Assembly: GCA_027000105.1 (NCBI GenBank)
Contig: JALTOP010000413.1
Coordinates: forward strand, 1-11,753
Direction of reading: 5' to 3'
From: Planctomycetaceae bacterium
Lineage (GTDB): Bacteria; Planctomycetota; Planctomycetia; Planctomycetales; Planctomycetaceae
DNA length: 11,753 nt
In this document: positions 1 through 5,944 of the stretch, piece by piece
Position numbering within the stretch: the stretch's first letter is position 1
How the letters are laid out: the number at the start of each line of letters is the position of its first letter
Notes under the pieces: model-generated
What the model was told of the DNA's origin: nothing
What the model saw: only the letters and a program-made list of their open reading frames with translations
The model's database searches: none
Program-made: the position numbers and the translations under genes

Positions 1-86
1 CCCATTCCCAATCCGCCCAGCTTCAGCACAGAACGGCGAGTAATGCCATCGCACAGCGAATAACGCGAACCAAGTATATTCAGCAT
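1..86 (-). CDS. DUF1501-type Tat-exported protein, N-terminus only
   Basis: Only the first 28 codons are in the window; the gene runs off the left edge. The translation begins MLNILGSRYSLCDGITRRSV and continues LKLGGLGMG. A twin-arginine motif (TRRSVLK) followed by a glycine/leucine hydrophobic stretch is a Tat signal. The 'MLNILG...CDG.TRR..LK.GGL' opening is what I know from the large planctomycete DUF1501 family, whose members are exported and often paired with cytochrome-like DUF1549/DUF1553 proteins; their biochemical role is unclear. The start is fixed by a textbook Shine-Dalgarno, AAGGAGG (minus strand, 99-93), 6 nt before the ATG. It is divergent from the phosphatase gene at 318. The family call rests on the N-terminus alone, so the catalytic part cannot be judged. 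Confidence 0.8.
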   Translation of the reverse strand, partial: MLNILGSRYSLCDGITRRSVLKLGGLGM

Positions 87-92
87 TTCGTG

Positions 93-99
93 CCTCCTT
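93..99 (-). promoter_or_regulatory. Strong ribosome binding site of the DUF1501-type gene
   Basis: AAGGAGG on the minus strand, 6 nt upstream of the ATG at 86. It is the best match to the anti-Shine-Dalgarno in the window and decides the start of the truncated gene. Confidence 0.85.
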
Positions 100-196
100 G
101 ATGGAGAACTCTCTGGAAGGAAATAGAGGCGAGAACCCTCACGGGCTTTGCAGAATGCTCATCATCCCTGCTATATTCAGCATCAACTCACACATA

Positions 197-225
197 AGGA
201 TACTTGCAAATAACCGGATCGTCAA
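197..225 (-). promoter_or_regulatory. Candidate sigma70-type promoter for the DUF1501-type gene
   Basis: On the minus strand TTGACG (225-220, 5/6 of the -35 consensus) is followed after exactly 17 nt by TATCCT (202-197, 4/6 of the -10 consensus). Transcription would start near 190, leaving a leader of about 100 nt. Spacing and the -35 are good, the -10 is mediocre. Planctomycete promoters are not well characterised, so this is an inference from the general bacterial consensus. Confidence 0.4.
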
Positions 226-317
226 TCATTTTTTGCTGTTTCATGGAGGATTCTGATTGACAGGTGTTCCGTGTGTGTTTAGTCCTGTGGAGACTTTAGT
301 TAGGGAGTCACCTGATT

Positions 318-1826
318 ATGTATCGTCATCGTTCCAGCCGTTTGGTTCATATCCTGTTTCAAGGACTTTTAATTTGCCTTGTTTATCAAACAGGAAGCGT
401 GTTCACATGTGCACAGTCCCCATCGAGGCCGACGGCAGGGCAAGGAATTATGGTCGGTGAGTTGACCGATCATTCTGCGGTGATTCAGGTTCGGTTGACG
501 CGAGGGGCACGCCTGGTTGATGGCGATCTCCCCGGAACCAGTGGTGTGGTGAGGTTTACGATCACCCCAAAACAGGGCGGGAAGAAGGATCAAACGATAA
601 AGCTGCAAGCCGAAGCGCAACCTGAGCATGATTTTATCGCCCGAGTTGTTGTCAGGGATCTTCAGCCCGGTTGGCGTTATTCATGCACAACGACAATTCT
701 GAAAAACGGAAACAGCTACAGTGGCCCGAGTGCTGAATTCAAAACGCTGGCGGGAGTGAAAAATGAATCCCGTGTGAGTTTTGTCGTCGTTACAGGGATG
801 AACTACGCCAAGTTTCACGGAGATAGCCGGATCGACAAAAAACAGCACCTGATCGAAAACAACACCGAACTGCCGAAACCGTATCAGGGGCCTGATAAGG
901 AACTCGGGTATCCCGCGCTGAAAACAATCCTTTCACATCATCCCGATTTTTTTATTGGCACCGGAGATAACGTCTATTACGACACTCCCGACAAGCCAAG
1001 GGCAAAAACAGTGACGGAACTTCGTAGAAAATGGCACGAGCAATTTGTGCAACCGCGCTACCGTGACCTCTTCGCCCGAACACCGACGTACTGGATGGTC
1101 GATGATCACGATTACCGGGTTGATGATTGTGATAACACAGGCGACTATCAACCGAGTCCGCAGACGGCTCGCCAATTGATGCTCGAACAGTTGCCCTACG
1201 GGCCGATGGGCGAAACGAATGTAAAAACCTATCGCACCCATCGTATCTGCAAGGATTTGCAATTATGGTTCGTCGAGAATCGCATCTATCGCAGTCCGAA
1301 CAAAATGAAAGATGGCCCCGATAAAACGATCTGGGGAGAAGACCAGAAACGATGGCTCAAGAAAACGCTGCGACAAAGCGATGCGAAATTCAAACTGTTG
1401 ATCTCTCCGACACCAATGGTCGGGCCGGACGACTTGCGAAAGACCGATAACCATACCAACTTTGGCGGCTTCCGACACGAGAGAGACGAGTTTTTCGCCT
1501 GGCTGAACGAAACAGGTTTGGCCAAAAAGAATTTTTATCTTGTCTGTGGAGACAGGCATTGGCAGTACCACGCACGCCACCCCACGGGAATAGAAGAATT
1601 CTCCTGCGGTGCTCTTGTCGATGCGAATTCAAGACTGGGCAGGAAACCGGGAGATCCCAAATCGACCGATCCCCGCGGACTGATCAAACAGATCTATACG
1701 CAGAAGAAACGTTCGGGCGGATTTCTGGAAATCCGCCTCACCCCGGCAACGAGGCAGGCCCCCGCAACATTGGCTTTTGTCTTCTTCGATGAAACGGGAA
1801 AAGAACTCTATCGATGCCAAAAGTGA
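318..1826 (+). CDS. Secreted PhoD-like alkaline phosphatase / phosphodiesterase
   Basis: 502 residues. The protein starts with a basic n-region and a hydrophobic core (about residues 8-24) typical of a Sec signal peptide, with likely cleavage near residue 32. Residues about 40-145 look like the beta-rich N-terminal domain found ahead of PhoD catalytic domains. The metallophosphatase core follows: GTGDNVYYD (214-222, metal-binding D217 and N218), W259 to DDHD (262-265), WGEDQKRWLKKTL (339-351) and GDRHW (411-415). These match PhoD-type enzymes, which hydrolyse phosphomonoesters or diesters with bound metal ions outside the cytoplasm. The substrate is not predictable; planctomycetes carry many divergent paralogues. 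The ATG at 318 follows AGGGAG (302-307) at 10 nt. A TTGACA at 257-262 could be a -35, but no -10 stands at proper spacing (TTTAGT at 278 is only 15 nt away). The gene converges on the LolD-like gene with a 125 bp gap in which I see no clear terminator. Confidence 0.85.
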   Translation: MYRHRSSRLVHILFQGLLICLVYQTGSVFTCAQSPSRPTAGQGIMVGELTDHSAVIQVRLTRGARLVDGDLPGTSGVVRFTITPKQGGKKDQTIKLQAEAQPEHDFIARVVVRDLQPGWRYSCTTTILKNGNSYSGPSAEFKTLAGVKNESRVSFVVVTGMNYAKFHGDSRIDKKQHLIENNTELPKPYQGPDKELGYPALKTILSHHPDFFIGTGDNVYYDTPDKPRAKTVTELRRKWHEQFVQPRYRDLFARTPTYWMVDDHDYRVDDCDNTGDYQPSPQTARQLMLEQLPYGPMGETNVKTYRTHRICKDLQLWFVENRIYRSPNKMKDGPDKTIWGEDQKRWLKKTLRQSDAKFKLLISPTPMVGPDDLRKTDNHTNFGGFRHERDEFFAWLNETGLAKKNFYLVCGDRHWQYHARHPTGIEEFSCGALVDANSRLGRKPGDPKSTDPRGLIKQIYTQKKRSGGFLEIRLTPATRQAPATLAFVFFDETGKELYRCQK

Positions 1827-1951
1827 TACCGACCGGCCAGGCAGCAGGAATAAGTCTGCAGGAAAACGGCATCAGTCACACAGGATCGGTCACACGGCAC
1901 CTCTTTGCACAGGCTCATTCCTCGAACCTGGTCGATCGGACAAGGGGCAGT

Positions 1952-2683
1952 TCAGGCAACTTTTTCGCGCAGGCATTCAATCTGACCATGCGACAATCGA
2001 ACGATTCTCTGTGCCCGGCGGGCGATCGATTCATCGTGCGTCACCATCACAATAGAGAGTTGCTGCTCATCGTTCAGTTGATTGAGCAGCTCGATAATCC
2101 CTTTCCCGGTATCGACATCCAGATTACCGGTCGGCTCATCGGCGAGCAACACTTCCGGTTCCGTGATGAGCGATCTGGCAATGGCGGCGCGTTGCAATTC
2201 GCCGCCTGAAACCTGGTTCGGTTTATGCTTCATCCGGTGGCCCAACCCGACCCGCACCAGCAAATCACTCGCTTTTTCCTTCAATTCGTGACGACGCTTC
2301 CAGTATTCCCAGGTTGAATATCGTATCATCAACGGTGAAAGAACATTTTCGATCAGATTGAGTTCCGGCAGCAGGTGATAGAACTGAAACACGAAACCAA
2401 AAACCCGATTCCGCAAATCGTCACGCGTTTTCGCAGGAAGATGATCGATTCTTTTTCCATCCAGCCGGACTTCTCCGATATCGGGAGAGTCGAGCAGTCC
2501 CAGCAGATGCAGCAGGGTGCTTTTCCCGGAACCGGATTGTCCGATAATCGAGAGGAACTCTCCTTTACGCAGTTCCAGGTTCACTCCCTGCAAAACCTCA
2601 ACACAATTCGCCCCGTTACGATACGTTTTGCCGAGTGCCACAGAAGTGAGATGCGACGGGGGCACGGGAACTACATCAGCCAT
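1952..2683 (-). CDS. lolD: LolD/MacB-type ABC transporter ATP-binding protein
   Basis: 243 residues from the ATG at 2683. All ABC ATPase motifs are present: Walker A GQSGSGKST (48-56), Q-loop Gln100 in FVFQFYHLLPELNLIENV, signature VSGGE (158-162), Walker B VLLADE (178-183) followed by PTGNLD, and the H-loop His216 in MVTHD. 'FYHLLPELNLIENV' and 'ADEPTGNLD' are typical of the LolD/MacB/FtsE group, which powers lipoprotein release or mechanical work rather than substrate passage. The length is close to E. coli LolD. I chose 2683 because AAGGA (2696-2692) lies 8 nt upstream; an ATG at 2692 abuts that site and one at 2737 has none. The permease gene lies 123 nt upstream on the same strand, so the two probably form one complex. 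MacB-like export cannot be excluded; the symbol is by similarity. Confidence 0.88.
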   Translation of the reverse strand: MADVVPVPPSHLTSVALGKTYRNGANCVEVLQGVNLELRKGEFLSIIGQSGSGKSTLLHLLGLLDSPDIGEVRLDGKRIDHLPAKTRDDLRNRVFGFVFQFYHLLPELNLIENVLSPLMIRYSTWEYWKRRHELKEKASDLLVRVGLGHRMKHKPNQVSGGELQRAAIARSLITEPEVLLADEPTGNLDVDTGKGIIELLNQLNDEQQLSIVMVTHDESIARRAQRIVRLSHGQIECLREKVA

Positions 2684-2722
2684 TTCCGACATCCTTTTTA
2701 TTTTGTTTTGTATCAGGCGCAC

Positions 2723-2740
2723 GGTGTGTAACAACACACC
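2723..2740 (-). other. Perfect 7 bp hairpin between the lolC-like and lolD-like genes
   Basis: GGTGTGT (2723-2729) and ACACACC (2734-2740) form a 7 bp stem with a 4 nt loop in the 123 nt between the permease stop and the ATPase start. No T-run follows on either strand, so it does not look like an intrinsic terminator. It could protect the 5' end of a processed lolD message or mark an internal promoter: TTGTTA overlaps its arm and TACAAA lies 16 nt on, each a 4/6 match. Role uncertain. Confidence 0.4.
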
Positions 2741-2806
2741 AGATTAACGAGAAGGCAAACACTCTGACAAAAACGCCTCACGACAAGCGGAACGGGAAAA
2801 CAGGAA

Positions 2807-4465
2807 TCACTCTCTGCGTAACGAAACAACGGGGTGCATGCTGGCTGCTCTGCGGGCAGGAAAAATCGAGGCAAGAACCGCGATAAGCATTGCTCCCAGA
2901 GCAACGGAAATAATCATCGATGGCTGCACCAACGTCGGGATTTCCGGGAAGTAGTAGATCGTTTCGTCAAACACCTTTCGCCCGGTCAGATAGGTCAGGA
3001 CTTCTTCGATTTCATTGATGTAATGGACAAACAGAAGTCCAAGCACGACCCCGGCACCACTGCCGACAACACCAAGCGCCAAGCCGTAGGAAAGAAAGAT
3101 CGACATGATGCCCGATGAACTTGCTCCCAAAGATTTCAGGATGCCGATATCGCGCGTTTTCTCGACGACAATCATGTAGAAGATCGCCAAAATGCCGAAC
3201 CCGGCCACCGCGATAATCAAAAAAAGCAACACGTTCAAAATAGCCGATTCGATTTCAACAGCAGCCAGCAACGGGCCCTGTTTCTGTTCCCAGGTTCGAA
3301 CGGAAAACTGATCCGACGGAAAAACAGATTTCAAATGCTCGACAACCAGTTGAGATTGATCGGGATCTTTCAGCTTGATGTGCAGCGACGTGATCGCCTT
3401 CTTGCCCGTGACAGGAGAAATCATCCCGCGGACTTTCTGCAGTTCTTCCAGGTTGCAGAACACCAGATTACTGTCGTATTCGGTCATGCCACTTTTGAAA
3501 ACATCGACGATTGTCGCCAGATAGGGAGCATGTTCCGGAGGACGTCCAGCCGTGACGGTGCTGATACGGACATCGTCGCCCGGCCTGGCCATCATCATCG
3601 TTTTCATTTCGCCGGTCTCGGGATCCTTGTAGGGGTAACTGATCAAGCCGATTCCAACATAGATTCGCCCATCCATTAACGCATAGGGATCGGTCTCTTC
3701 TTTTTTCTGCGGGGCATTGTTGTCGAATGGATTCATAAACGGAGAAGCCGGAAGTTCATCACCAGCCGGTTCGGATATATCGCCAACCGGTTCCGATACG
3801 GGCACTCCATCAATGACGGTTTCGGAAGGTTGCTCTGCGGCTACTGTCTGTATTTCGGTTTTGTTTTCCGATTCGGAAGCAGATCCTTCCTCCCTTTTTT
3901 CTGCTTCCTCCCGATCGAGCGCCGCCAATTGTTCCTGATACCATTTCTGGCGGTCTATTTTATCTCGACGATATTCCATCGCTTCGGGAGAGAGATTCCA
4001 GTTCGGAACTTCGTTCGGCTTCCGTAACGATTTTCGTACGAGCTTGCCATTTTTGTAAATCGAGTGATAGCTATCCAGAAAATCCCGCAAGGGGCCGACT
4101 TTTGCCTTTCCGGCCGGATCGATACCGATCAGCGTGATCGGCTTGGTAATCCATTGGCCGGCAAAATTGAAGTTGAGCATGCCATACACTTCCACTGTGG
4201 GAGTGATCGCTTCGATGTAGCCGCCCGCGACTTCCCTGGCAAGGCGAATCTGCAAATCGGCATCAGCAACGCCATCCAGACTGTGCGATTCAACCACGAC
4301 ATCGGCCAGCAAGCCGTGAATCCGTTCCTGCATCTGCCCGGAGAAGCCAGACATCACACTGTTGACGACGATCATCGTCGCCACGCCGAGCATCACACTG
4401 ATCACACTTGCCAACGCGATAAAACGGGTGCGCAAATAACGCTGACAAATCAGAAACTTATACAT
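2807..4465 (-). CDS. lolC: LolC/LolE-family ABC transporter permease with large acidic insert
   Basis: 552 residues. Topology is the FtsX/MacB type: one N-terminal membrane segment (about 15-36), a large extracytoplasmic domain, then three segments (about 405-430, 453-480, 513-535). Family hallmarks are the N-terminal 'MYKFLICQRYLRTRFIALAS' opening, EKTRDIGILKSLGAS (435-449, the cytoplasmic coupling region) and PARRAASMHPVVSLRRE at the C-terminus. With the downstream LolD-like ATPase it should extract lipoproteins, or do similar mechanotransmission work, at the inner membrane. LolC/E proteins are usually about 400-415 residues; the extra length comes from residues about 150-262, charged and then E/P/S-rich. 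The ATG at 4465 is preceded by AAAGGA (4479-4474) at 8 nt; the reading frame stays open for 52 more codons upstream, but these are not LolC-like. Only one permease gene is present here, so a homodimer or a distant partner is implied. Confidence 0.85.
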   Translation of the reverse strand: MYKFLICQRYLRTRFIALASVISVMLGVATMIVVNSVMSGFSGQMQERIHGLLADVVVESHSLDGVADADLQIRLAREVAGGYIEAITPTVEVYGMLNFNFAGQWITKPITLIGIDPAGKAKVGPLRDFLDSYHSIYKNGKLVRKSLRKPNEVPNWNLSPEAMEYRRDKIDRQKWYQEQLAALDREEAEKREEGSASESENKTEIQTVAAEQPSETVIDGVPVSEPVGDISEPAGDELPASPFMNPFDNNAPQKKEETDPYALMDGRIYVGIGLISYPYKDPETGEMKTMMMARPGDDVRISTVTAGRPPEHAPYLATIVDVFKSGMTEYDSNLVFCNLEELQKVRGMISPVTGKKAITSLHIKLKDPDQSQLVVEHLKSVFPSDQFSVRTWEQKQGPLLAAVEIESAILNVLLFLIIAVAGFGILAIFYMIVVEKTRDIGILKSLGASSSGIMSIFLSYGLALGVVGSGAGVVLGLLFVHYINEIEEVLTYLTGRKVFDETIYYFPEIPTLVQPSMIISVALGAMLIAVLASIFPARRAASMHPVVSLRRE

Positions 4466-4473
4466 TCTGCCAG

Positions 4474-4479
4474 TCCTTT
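4474..4479 (-). promoter_or_regulatory. Ribosome binding site fixing the lolC-like start
   Basis: AAAGGA on the minus strand, 8 nt before the ATG at 4465. It decides for the internal start at 4465 over an in-frame ATG at 4621, where translation would cross the upstream gene's terminator region and add 52 residues that do not resemble the family. Confidence 0.7.
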
Positions 4480-4619
4480 GGCTAAGAAGAATCCGTTCGG
4501 AATGAAGATTTCGGGAGTGTTGTAGCAGGAAACCGCCATTATGTCGAGTCGTGATTCGCCATTCCGCAAATTGCCCGAATTCCAGTTGGAAAAGGGAATA
4601 TTCCAGCGAATAAAACAGC

Positions 4620-4656
4620 AAAAAAAGATTCAGGCGAGTTCAATATCACCTGAATC
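4620..4656 (-). terminator. Rho-independent terminator of the 66-residue protein gene
   Basis: Read on the minus strand: GATTCAGG, a 14 nt loop, then CCTGAATC (perfect 8 bp stem, 4656-4649 with 4634-4627), immediately followed by seven T residues (4626-4620). It lies 40 nt after the stop codon at 4696 and so ends that gene's transcript before the lolC-like gene, which then needs its own promoter in 4466-4619. I see no convincing promoter there; CATAAT lacks a spaced -35. Confidence 0.75.
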
Positions 4657-4695
4657 AGAGAGAAAGGCCGAGTTGTTTTACCCTTCGCAGAATTC

Positions 4696-4896
4696 CTATT
4701 TTTTCTTTTTCGCAGCCCCCTTTTTCTTCGCCTGGGCAAGCCCTTTGGCAATGGTGTCCGCCATGTCGGCCGCGTCCAGTTTGTTCAACACCTCGAACGC
4801 GACGGAAAGAACCCGTTTGGTTTCTGCCACGTTGATCTTTGTTTTGTCTGTGTCAACCAGTCGGGAAACTTCGTTGTAGTAGTCTGTTAATTTCAT
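4696..4896 (-). CDS. Small 66-residue protein with lysine-rich tail, function unknown
   Basis: I do not recognise a named family. Residues 1-54 are predicted mostly helical (charged and hydrophobic residues alternate, few Gly/Pro). The tail from residue 57 is KKKGAAKKKK, like the lysine/alanine tails of nucleic-acid-binding proteins. There is no signal peptide, no membrane segment and no cysteine, so it is a cytoplasmic protein. The ATG at 4896 follows AAGGA at 6 nt, and a strong intrinsic terminator stands 40 nt downstream. Those bracketing signals argue that it is a real monocistronic gene rather than a chance frame. Nucleoid or RNA binding is a guess from the tail alone. The overlapping frame at 4539-4751 lacks such signals. 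Confidence 0.8.
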   Translation of the reverse strand: MKLTDYYNEVSRLVDTDKTKINVAETKRVLSVAFEVLNKLDAADMADTIAKGLAQAKKKGAAKKKK

Positions 4897-5160
4897 TTTT
4901 CATCCTTACATCTTGATGACATCCTGAAACTGGAAAATTAAAAAGAACAGTCGATCTGGCCCGTTGGAGACACCGCGACAGTCGGTCGGATCGCTTGAGA
5001 AATGGTGTGATCAACGATCATTCGTTCTGCGTGTTGCGACTGTTTCCAAAGACTGTTTCCAACAGCGGCTATGAGAGTGAATCAGACGTGCCAGGTCAAT
5101 CCGAGTATCCCCAAAATTGGAAACTGCCTGAAAAGAAACTGCCTGGACAACAGAAAGGAA
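4897..5160. other. Intergenic region with short tandem duplications
   Basis: No gene seen in these 264 bases. They hold two imperfect tandem duplications: GACTGTTTCCA at 5038-5048 and 5051-5061, and GAAACTGCCTG at 5120-5130 and 5136-5146. A TTTAAT hexamer on the minus strand (about 50 nt before the 66-residue gene) could be a -10, but no -35 is correctly spaced. No terminator for the SRPBCC gene is evident. Confidence 0.5.
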
Positions 5161-5625
5161 TCAGAAACTCGAATCATCGCCAGGAAAGCTGTTTTTCAGT
5201 TGCTGGTGTCGATAGTAGAAACCATCTTCAAGAGATTCGAGGATGCGGTCTTCCGACATCATCAAACCGATCAGACCGCCGGGCGGCTTGAATTCGATGA
5301 CATCCCGGATGTTTGTCGATCCTGTTTCGATCGCAGTGAAATGATGCGAGTGCTTCCAGAGTGGCAGCGGCCCGGCAATCAATTCTTCAACGAACAAGTT
5401 AGGCTCATCGAAATGCGTAATCCGATGGGTGAATTCCTGAATCTGCCCCATCGTCTGCACTGCAAAACGGACTTCGCAACCGTTGGAATACCTCTCCGGT
5501 GTCTCCAAAAACTTCAGCCCCATTTCGGGCGGACTGATCGCCTTGATATTGATCGGTTGAATGAGAAAATCAAAAAGTTCCTCAACAGGTGCCTGGATAT
5601 CCACCTCTGTCTCAAAAACAGCCAT
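5161..5625 (-). CDS. SRPBCC (START-like) family protein
   Basis: 154 residues, about the size of a single SRPBCC/START-like domain. The opening FETEVDIQAPVEELFDFL matches the first strand and helix of the fold ('v.i.aPvee.Fdf'). GPLPLWKHSHHFTAIE (85-100) corresponds to the central strands ('gPf..W.H.H.F'), and RDVIEFKPPGGLIG (107-120) to the following strands. The last helix ends in FYYRHQQLKNSF (136-147), as in polyketide cyclase-like members. The family binds hydrophobic ligands in a cavity; neither ligand nor reaction can be predicted. No signal peptide, so cytoplasmic. AGGA lies just before the ATG at 5625. It is a single gene with 264 and 319 bp spacers on its sides, both full of short tandem duplications. 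Confidence 0.82.
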   Translation of the reverse strand: MAVFETEVDIQAPVEELFDFLIQPINIKAISPPEMGLKFLETPERYSNGCEVRFAVQTMGQIQEFTHRITHFDEPNLFVEELIAGPLPLWKHSHHFTAIETGSTNIRDVIEFKPPGGLIGLMMSEDRILESLEDGFYYRHQQLKNSFPGDDSSF

Positions 5626-5640
5626 GTTTTCCTGTTTCGC

Positions 5641-5671
5641 AAAGTAGCAAAGTAATTGTAATTGATGTCAA
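5641..5671 (-). promoter_or_regulatory. Candidate promoter of the SRPBCC gene
   Basis: A perfect TTGACA on the minus strand (5671-5666) stands 41 nt before the start codon. The best -10 at an acceptable distance is TACTTT (5646-5641, 3/6) after 19 nt, within a tandem duplication of TACTTTGC (5654-5639). This would give a very short leader. The -35 is good; the -10 is weak. Confidence 0.3.
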
Positions 5672-5828
5672 GTTTCCATCTTCTTGATGAAACCGTCGCA
5701 ACCCGGTCGTTTACGATGTGTTTCAGTATTGGTATTGCGGTATTGCAACGGCCGCCATGATAACATTTGCTCGTACTTTCAAACAACATCGTCTCTCCAA
5801 ACAACTCGCGGCAGATACACGTCAGTTG

Positions 5829-5892
5829 GCAACAGGCTGTGCAAGCAACATACTGTGTAAGCAACATACTGTGTAAGCAACAGGCCGTGTAA
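5829..5892. repeat. Four tandem copies of a 16 bp unit
   Basis: Units at 5829-5844, 5845-5860, 5861-5876 and 5877-5892. The two central units are identical (GCAACATACTGTGTAA). The first (GCAACAGGCTGTGCAA) and last (GCAACAGGCCGTGTAA) differ from them at three positions each and share the change TA to GG. There are no spacers, so it is a minisatellite-like array, not CRISPR. It sits about 50 nt past the 3' end of sthA, in the sthA transcript if transcription reads through. Confidence 0.95.
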
Positions 5893-5944
5893 AAGGTCAA
5901 CCGGAAAGTTCTGAGAGTTCTGTTCAATGAAAATTAAAAGAAGG

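Larger units (their letters stand above)
5626..5944. other. 319 bp intergenic region between sthA and the SRPBCC gene
   Basis: No supported gene. A minus-strand frame at 5514-5927 crosses it, but it overlaps the SRPBCC gene and reads through the tandem repeat. Besides the 16 bp repeat array (annotated separately) it has GCAAAGTA twice in tandem (5639-5654), GTATTG three times (5726-5745) and AGTTCTG twice just past the sthA stop. No intrinsic terminator for sthA was found. Confidence 0.6.

Noticed and set aside
257..460. 67-codon plus-strand frame before the phosphatase
   Set aside because: It starts at a TTG that is part of a possible -35 element, overlaps the phosphatase in another frame and has no ribosome site.
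4539..4751. 70-codon minus-strand frame overlapping the 66-residue gene
   Set aside because: It begins inside the lysine-tail coding region and runs through the terminator; Arg/Lys richness comes from reading the A-rich tail out of frame.
5071..5655. 194-codon plus-strand frame over the SRPBCC gene
   Set aside because: Antisense shadow: the minus-strand frame has the SRPBCC signature, a ribosome site and a sensible length.
5829..5892. CRISPR array
   Set aside because: Direct 16 bp copies with no spacers between them and no cas genes nearby.
5514..5927. 137-codon minus-strand frame reading through the 16 bp repeat
   Set aside because: It overlaps the SRPBCC gene in another frame, and its N-terminal part (CLHSMLLTQYVACTACC) is just the translated repeat.
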